DNA of 64,000 nt from Pollutibacter soli (lineage in GTDB: Bacteria; Bacteroidota; Bacteroidia; Chitinophagales; Chitinophagaceae), in NCBI GenBank assembly GCA_029269725.1, contig JARJHS010000014.1, positions 1 to 64,000 of the forward strand, given 5' to 3'. Under the pieces are notes generated by a model. The model did not search any database, was not told the DNA's origin, and worked only from the letters and a program-made list of their open reading frames with translations. Shown here in pieces: positions 44,481 through 53,007 of the stretch. Position 1 is the first letter of the stretch. Each line of letters opens with the position of its first letter. The translations under genes were made by a program, and so were the position numbers.

Positions 44481-44716
44481 CCTTTTTGCCATATGCAGGA
44501 AAATCCTATGCAGTCCAGTCAGGAAAATCTGCATGTATTGAAATCAGCTCCAAACCAGAAAACTGCTTTCCCTATACTTATTGAATCCCAAATGATATTC
44601 CTTTTCTCCATTATGAGATGATGACATCAATACTGCATTCATCGATGAGAAAGAGTGCAAGCAGACGCGTGATTTTCTCAGGTCTCCGACCCCTTAAAAC
44701 TCAGGGAAAATATCGG

Positions 44717-45658
44717 TTAAATATTTACATCCGAAAATCGATCATGCGGCAATTCACGGACAACTGGTGAGTCATGCAACTGATCGTTTTCGTTAAGCAA
44801 ACGGACGGAAAAAGGTTCATTAAAACTGCTGAGTTTTTCTAAAACAGTCTGCCTGACTCTTTTCTTTCTCTGTACTATTACGTGCTTCATTTCAGCGGCC
44901 TGTTTTCTATTTTTCTTACTCCATTTGTGCAGAAAGGGTTTTCCCAGCAACGCCAATGAGGTACATTGATCCTGAATGATCCCCAATTCAACCAGTAACT
45001 TTTCCAACATGGGATTAGTCATTACCGCATCATTCCCATTATTTTGTGTCTGTTCGTTTTTTTCATTAGTGAACAGACCGGAATTATTAAACAGATCTTT
45101 TAATATTTTTCTCAATGCGTGAAGGTCTTCGTCGTTAAAATCGCTGCGAATGAGAATTGATTTTGTACTGTTCTGGCAGCCCGCAATGTAACGGATGTAA
45201 TTTTGAAACGAAAACGTATCCGGAAGAATACGGTCCGTTTTTTTCCTGCTTTTTTTTATGGGTTTTCCGGCCAGCATATCTTTCAATTTACGCTGTTGCC
45301 TTTGGATTTTTCTTCGTATCGCTTTTAAACAGGAATTGGTCCTTGCTTTATGTCCATTGAGTAATTGCAGGACATCTGTACTTAACAATTGAAGGTCCCT
45401 TATAGTACCGGTGATTTTGTATGTGTGCTTCAGGTCCTTCGACATTTGAATTAAATGATAGTGATTATTATCTTCTGATATCATCCGAAGAAAAGCCCTC
45501 AATTTTTTATACTCTACGCGGAACTGGTGTATGCTGTAATGATCAAAGCCATTGAAGGAATCCCTTGCATACTCTTTCATCATTCCGTAATGCTCGCCAG
45601 CGATACTATGCAATTCAGATCTTTCCATTCGGTTGGAGATTTCGGGTTCTGGCACCAT
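44717..45658 (-). CDS. CHAD-domain protein
   Basis: 313 aa. The CHAD domain starts at about residue 35 with IHQFRVEYKKLRAFLRMI and continues through LQLLSTDVLQLLNGHK, LHALRKILKDLF and a Lys/Arg-rich end. CHAD domains are helical, rich in conserved His and basic residues, and bind inorganic polyphosphate. This fits a stress island, since polyphosphate builds up in starvation. A divergent site-plus-promoter lies just upstream. Confidence 0.85.
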   Translation of the reverse strand: MVPEPEISNRMERSELHSIAGEHYGMMKEYARDSFNGFDHYSIHQFRVEYKKLRAFLRMISEDNNHYHLIQMSKDLKHTYKITGTIRDLQLLSTDVLQLLNGHKARTNSCLKAIRRKIQRQQRKLKDMLAGKPIKKSRKKTDRILPDTFSFQNYIRYIAGCQNSTKSILIRSDFNDEDLHALRKILKDLFNNSGLFTNEKNEQTQNNGNDAVMTNPMLEKLLVELGIIQDQCTSLALLGKPFLHKWSKKNRKQAAEMKHVIVQRKKRVRQTVLEKLSSFNEPFSVRLLNENDQLHDSPVVRELPHDRFSDVNI

Positions 45659-45671
45659 GAGCCTTATGTTA

Positions 45672-45715
45672 CTAAATTATCACACAGAACAATCATAACA
45701 AATGAAACATCTCAC
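45672..45715 (-). promoter_or_regulatory. Candidate CRP/FNR-type site and -7 box of the CHAD gene
   Basis: ATGAA-ACAT-CTCAC (45702-45715, imperfect) is centred 29.5 bp upstream of minus-strand TAATTTAG (45679 down to 45672). The distance matches the other class II sites, but the repeat keeps only TGA and TCA. Confidence 0.45.
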
Positions 45716-45985
45716 TACATGTTGTGATTATTGTCAATGATTCAGCGAATTCAATGATGTAATATCAGAACGCGTTGAATACCTTCAGATGCATGGAACG
45801 GCGTTGCCGCAAGTCCCATATCAAACAGGTTAAATAATTTATTGTCGACAGTTTAGTTTTGAGTTCCAGGCTTCCCGGGCTCCGAAATTGAATGTCAAAC
45901 CGGTGATCAAACTTTACTGTTAAAAATCAGCTGTTGTTGGATCATCTTTGCCTTGCACATTACTTGTCAGAGAACTTCAATCAGC

Positions 45986-46022
45986 CGTGCACGAGGCATG
46001 TAAAACCGTAATACGGTGCACG
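45986..46022. other. Nested inverted repeats in the usp3 leader region
   Basis: CGTGCAC (45986-45992) and GTGCACG (46016-46022) flank CCGT-AAT-ACGG (46006-46016). No T-run follows. It lies between the divergent CHAD and usp genes and upstream of the CRP-type site. Possible operator or RNA structure. Confidence 0.35.
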
Positions 46023-46112
46023 CGTTCCCGCAAAATCTTTTACTGGTATCGGGTGAGTTTATCGGATATTCCGCCAATGGAGATCCGGTAGGGTTATCCA
46101 ACACCTGGCAAC

Positions 46113-46178
46113 CTGACCATTGTCAGATTTCCATATGACAGAGAACACTTTTTAAAAATCCGGCACAAGCTAGATTTG
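46113..46178 (+). promoter_or_regulatory. CRP/FNR-type site and -7 box of the third usp gene
   Basis: CTGAC-CATT-GTCAG (46113-46126), a perfect inverted repeat, is centred 51.5 bp upstream of a perfect -7 box TAGATTTG (46171-46178). This is the class I layout of hsp20 and BON. Confidence 0.72.
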
Positions 46179-46289
46179 ATCATACAGGTACTTTTTACCC
46201 GTCATGGATGAATAGTTTCTTGTTGCCATTGTAAGACGACACCGATGGCCGGGAAACGCTGTATTAGAAACAAATTCAAGTTATTGGTC

Positions 46290-47108
46290 ATGAAAACAAT
46301 TATTGTTGGTACTGATTTATCATTGAATGGGGCTGTTGCGATCCGCTATGCCGCTGATATGGCGCTCGCAACAGATGCTCATCTGCATATCCTGCATGTA
46401 CATCAACCAACCTTAAGTTATGTAGAACTTGCACTCCATGTGGACTCCGGGAGCATGGTGTCCGCGGCGGAAAAAGAAATGGAGGAATTGAAAGAATATT
46501 TTGAAAAGCTGACGAAAGGAAGGCTTTATATTTCGACAGAGGTGAGAATGGGAGATGTAATAGAGGAACTTCAGCAGGTCTGTAAAAGAATATCCCCCGA
46601 TTTTGTGGTGATAGGTGCCCAGGGCAAGAGTGCTGCAGCAAGGTTTTTTCTGGGAAGTCATGCGGTGCGTATTATGAGGCAATTGAAGTGGCCGGTGATC
46701 GCTGTTCCGAAAGAAGGGCATTTCAGGGTTATAAAAAAGATAGGGCTTGCCTGTGATCTCAATGATGTTGTTGAATCGATTCCAATAGATGAAATCAAAT
46801 TACTGGTAAAAAGTTTCAATGCCGAACTACACGTCATCAATTCCGGGAAAATGGCCGAATTCTATCCTGAGGAACTGGATCAATCGATCATATTAAGAGA
46901 ACTGCTGGAAGCTGAAAACCCCACCTTTCACTTTATAGTAAATAAATCGGGGGATAATGCGATTCTTGAATTTGCAGAACAAAATGAAATTGACCTGCTG
47001 ATTATCATCCCCGGGCACCACAGCGTAATTAAACAATTGGTTACCCGAAGCCATACCAGGAAAATGGTACTTCAAAGTCATGTGCCCGTCATGTCATTGC
47101 AGGCTTAG
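46290..47108 (+). CDS. Universal stress protein with two tandem Usp domains
   Basis: 272 aa from ATG 46290 (MKTIIVGTDLSLNGAVAIRY). The first domain keeps a full ATP-binding loop, GAQGKSAAARFFLGS (G-x2-G-x9-G-S), near residue 110. The second (about 145-272, IGLACDLNDVVESI) lacks it. Same length and layout as the usp gene at 31372-32190, so the two are probably paralogues. An upstream in-frame ATG (46245) is rejected because the family begins with MKTII. The SDR gene follows after 35 bp. Confidence 0.9.
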   Translation: MKTIIVGTDLSLNGAVAIRYAADMALATDAHLHILHVHQPTLSYVELALHVDSGSMVSAAEKEMEELKEYFEKLTKGRLYISTEVRMGDVIEELQQVCKRISPDFVVIGAQGKSAAARFFLGSHAVRIMRQLKWPVIAVPKEGHFRVIKKIGLACDLNDVVESIPIDEIKLLVKSFNAELHVINSGKMAEFYPEELDQSIILRELLEAENPTFHFIVNKSGDNAILEFAEQNEIDLLIIIPGHHSVIKQLVTRSHTRKMVLQSHVPVMSLQA

Positions 47109-47143
47109 ATTTCAACCGGCGCACTGTTTAAAAATTTATGGTA

Positions 47144-47896
47144 ATGAAAAGACTCACGAACAAAACCGCAATTGTAACAGGAGCAGCGGGTGGAATCGGA
47201 GCAGCGACCGCAAAATTATTTGTTGAAGAAGGAGCGAATGTATTGGCAACTGACCGGCATATTTCAATCCTGGAAGATTGGGTGAATCCCCTTAAAAAAA
47301 CAGGTGCAGCGATCGAAGCTCTGGAACATGACGTGGCAGATGTATCTCAATGGGAAAAAGTAATTAATACGGCATTGAAAAAATTTAATCATATAAACAT
47401 ACTTGTAAATAATGCAGGAATATTTCCTGGATTTGTGAATTGCGAGGAAACTTCGTTAGGTGTATGGAACAATGTAATAGCCACCAATCTGACAGGACCT
47501 TTTCTCGGATGCCAGGCATGTATTCCACATATGCGGATCAACGGCGGAGGCGCAATTATCAATATTGCTTCAATCGCGGGACTGGTTGGAGGAAACGGTG
47601 TTGCTTACTCCGCATCAAAAGGGGGGCTTAGATTATTGTCTAAAGACCTTGCGGTTACACTTGCAAAAGATAAAATCAGGGTGAACACCATTTGCCCGGG
47701 CGCGGTATTAACACCTATGACAGCAGAACTGGTCAGCAAAACGATCACTGAGGATATTATTAAAAACGGATCGCCACAGGGCAGAATGGCGAGTGCCCAG
47801 GAGATAGCATGGGGCGTACTTTACCTCGCAAGTGATGAATCATCTTTTGTCACTGGTACCGATCTGGTAATAGATGGTGGAGCCGTTGCCAGGTAA
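47144..47896 (+). CDS. Short-chain dehydrogenase/reductase
   Basis: 250 aa. Classical SDR: TGAAGGIGAATAKL (cofactor-binding G-x3-G-x-G), ILVNNAGIFPGF, Ser in IINIASIAG and the YSASKGGLRLLSKDLA catalytic Tyr-x3-Lys, ending in FVTGTDLVIDGGAVAR. Cytoplasmic oxidoreductase of unknown substrate. Probably co-transcribed with the upstream usp gene. An alternative ATG two codons earlier (47138) is possible. Confidence 0.92.
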   Translation: MKRLTNKTAIVTGAAGGIGAATAKLFVEEGANVLATDRHISILEDWVNPLKKTGAAIEALEHDVADVSQWEKVINTALKKFNHINILVNNAGIFPGFVNCEETSLGVWNNVIATNLTGPFLGCQACIPHMRINGGGAIINIASIAGLVGGNGVAYSASKGGLRLLSKDLAVTLAKDKIRVNTICPGAVLTPMTAELVSKTITEDIIKNGSPQGRMASAQEIAWGVLYLASDESSFVTGTDLVIDGGAVAR

Positions 47897-48679
47897 ATCT
47901 GAATTCGTATGCAAAGCAACAGTCAGGTGGAAAATTTGGTTACAGCAGTCAGAGGCTAGGAATGATTAGCTGATTTCTGTAAAAGAGTTGAGTTAAACAC
48001 TTTAAAGGAGTATACAAAACAGTCGCTGCAGGCATTAATATTTGCCTGCAATGATTAATAAATAGTCACAGGAAAACCCTTTCGTATTGTGTCAGTGTTT
48101 ATATGGGCGATAAGCTGGTAAAAAACTATTGGTTGATACGTTCTTGCAAAACCTGTGCTATCCCAAATTCCTAATCGCTGGTAATTCTTTTTTAGCGGCA
48201 ATGGCGAAATTGAATTAAAAGTCAAACGCGCAGTGTTTTATCGCATGCGTCGGCGTCATACTTAATAAAAAGCAAAATTTTAGTTATTGACAATCTCATT
48301 AACATGCTTGTAATAAAATCGCAGTGTCATAATTAAGCAATAAGTCTAAAAATCAAAAAGTATTGATGGTAAAGACAAATATGTCACTATTTAATTTTTC
48401 AGTTTTACAATACCGCACGTAAGAAATTTTATTTTGCTAAAATGACTATAAAATGAAAAGAAGGATAATTAATTTGCCAGGCAGATTTATTTTTAAGCAT
48501 GATGGTATGGATTATAAATAACCAAGCTTAACTATTATAAATATTGCCTGAGCAGGTGACGCAAAGGTTTAATACAAAATCGCGGCCAAAATAGTACTCC
48601 TAAACTAATATCACTATCCTTCGCTGGTTGACTGGCATAACTGTCTTTCTATTCTACATGTCGTCAGTTGATTTATTTA
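47897..48679. other. Intergenic region between the stress island and the hydrolase cluster
   Basis: No gene seen. It contains a perfect 8-bp inverted repeat TGCAGGCA-(8 nt)-TGCCTGCA (48027-48050) without a T-run. It is otherwise A+T-rich and marks the boundary of the island. Confidence 0.55.
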
Positions 48680-49738
48680 TTAGTCATTTGATAAGCTATC
48701 AGCCTCAATGATAGCATCGGCAAAATCCTTTGGGGCCTCCTGGGGCAGATTATGTCCAATACCTTTTAGTAAACGATGAGAATACTTGCCGGTGAATTTT
48801 TTTGCATACAACCGGCTGTCGGGATGTGGTGCTCCATTCGCATCACCTTCAAGAGTAATAGAGGGCACACTGATAACAGGGGCTTCTGCAAGTCTTTTTT
48901 CAATAATATTATATTGTGTTTCGCCATCAGCTATGCCAAGACGCCAGCGATAATTATGAATCACGATATTAACATGATCCTCATTGTTAAGAGATTCTGC
49001 AGTTTGATCAAAAGTAAAATCATCGAAGTCCCATTTTGGTGAAGCGATTTTCCAAATGAGTTTTGCAAACTCATACCTGTATTTTTCATAGCCAACCCTG
49101 CCACGTTCAGTTGCAAAATAAAATTGATACCACCACTCAAACTCGGCCCTGGGTAGCAAAGGCATTTTATTATTTTCAGGATTTCCAATCAGGTAACCAC
49201 TTACAGAAACCATCGCCTTGCACCGCTCCGGCCAGAGGGCAGCAATGATGTTGGAAGTACGTGCACCCCAATCAAAACCAGCAACGATTGCCTTTTTTAT
49301 TTCTAAGGTATCCATTAGGGCTATAATATCAACCGCTATCGCCGATTGCTGTCCATTGCGAAATGTTTCCTCCGATAAAAATTTTGTAGTACCAAAACCA
49401 CGCAGGTATGGAATAATTACTCGATAGCCAAAGGCTGTGAGTACATGACTGGCATCGGCAAAGCTGTGTATATCGTAAGGCCAACCATGCAAGAGGATAA
49501 CTACAGCGCCATCAACAGGGCCATCATCAAGATAGCCAACACTCAAAGCCCCTGCATCGATTTGTTTCAATTGGTCAAATGGTCTATGCATAGTTCCCTT
49601 AAGTGTTGCACAGATTTTAGGGGGGTCACTTGGGAATTGATGACTTTCTAATCCCAACATTGCGAGTTCTGCTCCTCCAATATTCAGCAAGGCGTTTTCC
49701 AGAAACCTCCTGCGATTGAAGATTTTTTCTGTTGACAT
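48680..49738 (-). CDS. Alpha/beta hydrolase, epoxide hydrolase or haloalkane dehalogenase-like
   Basis: 352 aa. N-terminus FNRRRFLENAL resembles a Tat signal start (RRRFL). The fold shows HGWPYDIHSF (oxyanion), nucleophile elbow GFDWGARTS with Asp near 166, as in epoxide hydrolases and dehalogenases, and a late His in GIGHNLPQEAP. Last gene of the minus-strand cluster. Export by Tat and the substrate are not established. Confidence 0.85.
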   Translation of the reverse strand: MSTEKIFNRRRFLENALLNIGGAELAMLGLESHQFPSDPPKICATLKGTMHRPFDQLKQIDAGALSVGYLDDGPVDGAVVILLHGWPYDIHSFADASHVLTAFGYRVIIPYLRGFGTTKFLSEETFRNGQQSAIAVDIIALMDTLEIKKAIVAGFDWGARTSNIIAALWPERCKAMVSVSGYLIGNPENNKMPLLPRAEFEWWYQFYFATERGRVGYEKYRYEFAKLIWKIASPKWDFDDFTFDQTAESLNNEDHVNIVIHNYRWRLGIADGETQYNIIEKRLAEAPVISVPSITLEGDANGAPHPDSRLYAKKFTGKYSHRLLKGIGHNLPQEAPKDFADAIIEADSLSND

Positions 49739-49780
49739 CTTTTCTCATTTAGAATTTTATCACATCCTGTAAATTTTAGA

Positions 49781-50929
49781 CTATCCAAAAGTGACTGCAA
49801 AAGCTTCTACACCATTATCAAAAAACTCGATTTCAATCTGGCAATCAGAAACAGAATTTGGCTGCCGTATTAATTGGTACAATCGCTGATCGGTAAGCTC
49901 ACCATTTCCTTGTTCATCAACGTCAATTCCATGTGCAGTTCCCGGCAATTTGCCGTCGATAAGCACACGAAACCGAATTGAAGTTCCTGGTACTGCCGGC
50001 CCCATCACCAAATGAAAGTCACGGGCATGAAAACGATATACTATTTTACCCTTTGTATTATTCAGCTTTATGGATTGTTTCTGCACCGTCCAATTACCGG
50101 AAAGAGCCCAGTGATTAAGAAGCAAAATCGATGGCGCACCATAAACATGAGGCTTGTCATACTTTAATCCATCGGCAGTAAAATTTTCTGTTCGTTCATA
50201 ACCGAGGTAGTTTTCCGCTGATTTCAAACTGTTCCAGTCTGCAGCTAGTTCACAACCATCTGCAGTGACCGTCACACCATTGCTCAGACCCGTAGCTCCT
50301 GCTTCAACCAGTAATTGCTGGATTATATGTTCAGATTCTTCATATCCTCCTTCACCGAATTGATGATGCCGGATACGTCCCTTAGTATCTATCAAATAAC
50401 AGGCAGGCCAATACCGGTTATTGAAAGCGTTCCAGATGTCTTGCTGGTTATCTATGGCTACGGGGAAATCAATCTTCATGTCCTTTATCGCTTTTCGAAC
50501 ATTGTCAACGCTTTTTTCAAACGGGAATTCGGGTGTATGCACAGTAATAACCACCAATCCTTTATCCCTATATTTTTCATACCATCCACGTATATAAGGC
50601 AATGTGCGTATCCAATTGATACAAGTGTATGTTCCAAATTCGATCAGAACAACTTTTCCCTTCAGGTCTGAAGAAGTAATTGGTTTCGAGTTAATCCATG
50701 CATTTGCCCTTTTAAGTGAAGACAATTCGCCATTTGATAATTGCATATTTAATGATTTTGATCGTTTGTGCTGCGTTTTTGAAAAGCCAGCTCCCAATAA
50801 TCCGGTTGCAACAATGATTATCAATATTGTACTCAAAAAGGAATGTTGTACGTATTTAATTCTCTTTATCATTGCCCTACTTTTATGCTGTTTTCCAATG
50901 AAGGATGTAACGTATGATGATCTGGTCAT
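49781..50929 (-). CDS. Thioredoxin-fold protein of the DipZ/redoxin type
   Basis: 382 aa. Membrane helix or signal at about residues 31-49, then a redoxin domain: DLKGKVVLIEFGTYTCINWIRTLPYI, VVITVHTPEFPFEKS, WPACYLIDTKGRIRHHQFG. A C-terminal beta-sandwich domain follows (NHWALSGNWTVQKQSIKL...) as in DipZ. The active site reads TCINW: one Cys, with Trp where a CxxC would have its second. So simple disulfide exchange is unlikely unless through one Cys. Start ATG 50929, or ATG 50872 (MIKRIKYV), which is preceded by TAGGG. Confidence 0.85.
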   Translation of the reverse strand: MTRSSYVTSFIGKQHKSRAMIKRIKYVQHSFLSTILIIIVATGLLGAGFSKTQHKRSKSLNMQLSNGELSSLKRANAWINSKPITSSDLKGKVVLIEFGTYTCINWIRTLPYIRGWYEKYRDKGLVVITVHTPEFPFEKSVDNVRKAIKDMKIDFPVAIDNQQDIWNAFNNRYWPACYLIDTKGRIRHHQFGEGGYEESEHIIQQLLVEAGATGLSNGVTVTADGCELAADWNSLKSAENYLGYERTENFTADGLKYDKPHVYGAPSILLLNHWALSGNWTVQKQSIKLNNTKGKIVYRFHARDFHLVMGPAVPGTSIRFRVLIDGKLPGTAHGIDVDEQGNGELTDQRLYQLIRQPNSVSDCQIEIEFFDNGVEAFAVTFG

Positions 50930-50943
50930 TTGATTATCGTCGG

Positions 50944-52002
50944 TTATTGTTCGTCAATCCGGAGACTTTGTTCCATTGCATAGCATTGATCCCATATGTA
51001 AACATCAAAGCCTGCAAGTTTAGAGGACCACCTCGGAGTTAATGCATTCACACATTGAATGACGACTCGGTCAATATAATTGTCAAAGATTGCCCATGGG
51101 TTTTTTGTGTCAGCCGGATCAAGACCTTGACCAGGTTTTGTATTCGCCAATGCCTGTCGTGCTATGTTTTTCAAATCGTTCATGAATTCAAGTTGAAGGG
51201 CAACGTCAGCATGTGTGCCTGTTCTTTCTACATGGCCAGATACAAGAATGTCCCATTTCAGTTTATTGATTTCTTCTACTTGAATAAAATACGCAGGTAT
51301 GTCTTGTGCCAGGGCAAATCTTCTCCAGGGCATCCAACCCGGGAAAATAATATCGGCTACCATTAGCGTTTTTTGCTTTGGCGCATATATGAAGATATTT
51401 CCGGGTTCATGTGCATTTCCATGATAGGACAGTTCAAGGATGTTACTTCCAACTTTGAGTATATAATTATCCTTAAACGTAAGTGTTGGTATTGGTCTGT
51501 TCATATCATTGGCCCTTTCAAGTAATCGTTTTGTTTCTTCCTGGGCAATAATGATAGTACCCTTATTGGGGTTCAGCGTTTTTGCGCCACCTATATGATC
51601 AATATGGGCATGACTATAAATTATGTGGGTGATAGGCTTTTTTGTAATCTCCGCAATTGCTTTTGTGATTCGTGTAGCATAGATTGGAGGTGCATCTACA
51701 ACAACAACCCCGTTTTCATAAACCATAAACATGGATTGGTAAATGTTATCCGTAATCATATATAACCCTTTACCAAGCTCCTGCAAACGATAACCTTTAC
51801 CGGCATCAATCGATGGGCCCTTAGCAGATTCATTTACTGTGATGTATTTACCGATTCGTTCGCCGATAGGTGCAATTAATGGCTTATCAGGATAAGGGTT
51901 GGAAGCTGAGCGTGATGAATATTGAGCAGATGCAACAACTGCGAAAAGCATAAAGGCGCAAATAAATGTTATGGCTCTTTGTATTTTATTTATCTTTTTC
52001 AT
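50944..52002 (-). CDS. Secreted metallo-beta-lactamase-fold hydrolase
   Basis: 352 aa with signal peptide (ITFICAFMLFAVVASAQ). The MBL zinc motif H-x-H-x-D-H is clear in IIYSHAHIDHIGGAKTLNP (about residue 137), followed by YHGNAHEPGNIFIY (third His), VADIIFPGW (bridging Asp) and SGHVERTGTH (last His). All ligands for two zinc ions are present. It is probably periplasmic. The substrate is not apparent, and lactamase activity is not implied. A perfect palindrome lies 66 bp upstream. Confidence 0.88.
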   Translation of the reverse strand: MKKINKIQRAITFICAFMLFAVVASAQYSSRSASNPYPDKPLIAPIGERIGKYITVNESAKGPSIDAGKGYRLQELGKGLYMITDNIYQSMFMVYENGVVVVDAPPIYATRITKAIAEITKKPITHIIYSHAHIDHIGGAKTLNPNKGTIIIAQEETKRLLERANDMNRPIPTLTFKDNYILKVGSNILELSYHGNAHEPGNIFIYAPKQKTLMVADIIFPGWMPWRRFALAQDIPAYFIQVEEINKLKWDILVSGHVERTGTHADVALQLEFMNDLKNIARQALANTKPGQGLDPADTKNPWAIFDNYIDRVVIQCVNALTPRWSSKLAGFDVYIWDQCYAMEQSLRIDEQ

Positions 52003-52067
52003 GAATTTATTTTTTTATATTTTTTATTTTTCATATCGTGTAAGAAATAATAACTGTATATGAAAAC

Positions 52068-52081
52068 TCAAACCGGTTTGA
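52068..52081 (-). promoter_or_regulatory. Palindromic operator candidate, LacI/GalR-like form
   Basis: Perfect 14-bp palindrome TCAAACCGGTTTGA, 66 bp upstream of the MBL gene start. A central CCGG inside AAAC/GTTT is typical of LacI-family operators. No regulator of that family is seen in the window. Confidence 0.5.
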
Positions 52082-52170
52082 ACTCAACATTTACATTATT
52101 CCGGATGGCTTTGGAAATACTCTAATTATTTATTGATCAATAAACCTGTTTTGATTTAGTTTACCAGGAA

Positions 52171-52584
52171 CTATTTGACTAACACAACCAGTTGTTTTCC
52201 CTTTTCAACGATATAGGTAGCAAGCTCTGCTGCAGTAGTTGAACCGACATTCTTTGCCGCATGTATCGTTCCTGCCGGTATAAACAAGACATCACCTGCC
52301 TCAAGCTTCACAGCGGGTTTGCCTTCCACCTCATACTCAAACAATCCCTCCAGAACGTAAATGACTTCTTCTCCCGGATGTGAATGCTTACCAAATGCTG
52401 CGCCCGGTTCAAATTCGATTCTTGCCTGCACCGTTTCCTGTCCCGGCGTACTGAGATCGTGCCGCTGAAGCTCGATGCGTTTGATTTTCTCCTGTTGCGA
52501 TGCGGCTGGTGAAGATTGACAACCGGAGGTTAAACCTGTTGATGCCAGCAATAAAAGCATACTATAGATTGTTAACTGTTTCAT
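52171..52584 (-). CDS. Cupin-domain lipoprotein
   Basis: 137 aa from ATG 52584. Signal with lipobox STGLTSGCQSS (Cys near residue 22), then a single cupin domain: metal-ligand motif FGKHSHPGEEVIYVLEG and second motif IPAGTIHAAKN. Single-domain cupins bind a metal ion and act as small dioxygenases, isomerases or binding proteins; anchoring to the membrane is unusual. An upstream in-frame start at 52653 would place the signal 23 residues inside and is rejected. Confidence 0.85.
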   Translation of the reverse strand: MKQLTIYSMLLLLASTGLTSGCQSSPAASQQEKIKRIELQRHDLSTPGQETVQARIEFEPGAAFGKHSHPGEEVIYVLEGLFEYEVEGKPAVKLEAGDVLFIPAGTIHAAKNVGSTTAAELATYIVEKGKQLVVLVK

Positions 52585-52609
52585 TGTTTTGGTTTGCGAG
52601 ATTAATTCT

Positions 52610-52858
52610 CTAATTTTTATTTCTTTCTGTCCCATTCCTGAACATTCTATCAACCAGAGCCCTAATGACCGGTCCCATGATCAACACAAAGGGCAGCAGT
52701 AGTAAGTATGTTCGGGGAACGAGGATTAGCCAATTGTAAAAGAAATGATCGGTGAAAAAACCCTGTGTCATAATAGTATTTAAAAAAGCGGCATAAGCTG
52801 ATGTGAAAAAGGCTATGATTATTCCAAATACAATCAGTTTTTTAAATTCTGTTTTCAT
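52610..52858 (-). CDS. DUF2798 membrane protein
   Basis: 82 aa from ATG 52858 (MKTEFKKLIVFGIIIAFFTS). Two membrane helices (about residues 7-29 and 41-63) with the DUF2798 pattern (TIMTQGF...YNWLILVPRTYLLLLPFVLIMGPVI, ending RALVDRMF). Small membrane protein, function unknown. Same-strand neighbour of the cupin lipoprotein gene (25-bp gap). Confidence 0.8.
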   Translation of the reverse strand: MKTEFKKLIVFGIIIAFFTSAYAAFLNTIMTQGFFTDHFFYNWLILVPRTYLLLLPFVLIMGPVIRALVDRMFRNGTERNKN

Positions 52859-53007
52859 AACAAGATGTATACAGTATTTGATAAATATTTCCGGAATAGC
52901 GTCTCTCACTTGAAATTGTTTTGCTTTTCAAATTCAACTAGCCGTTTACACTGAACTGCAGAAACAACAAAAGGGAGCGCAACGGATGCGCTGCCCCTTT
53001 TACCAGA

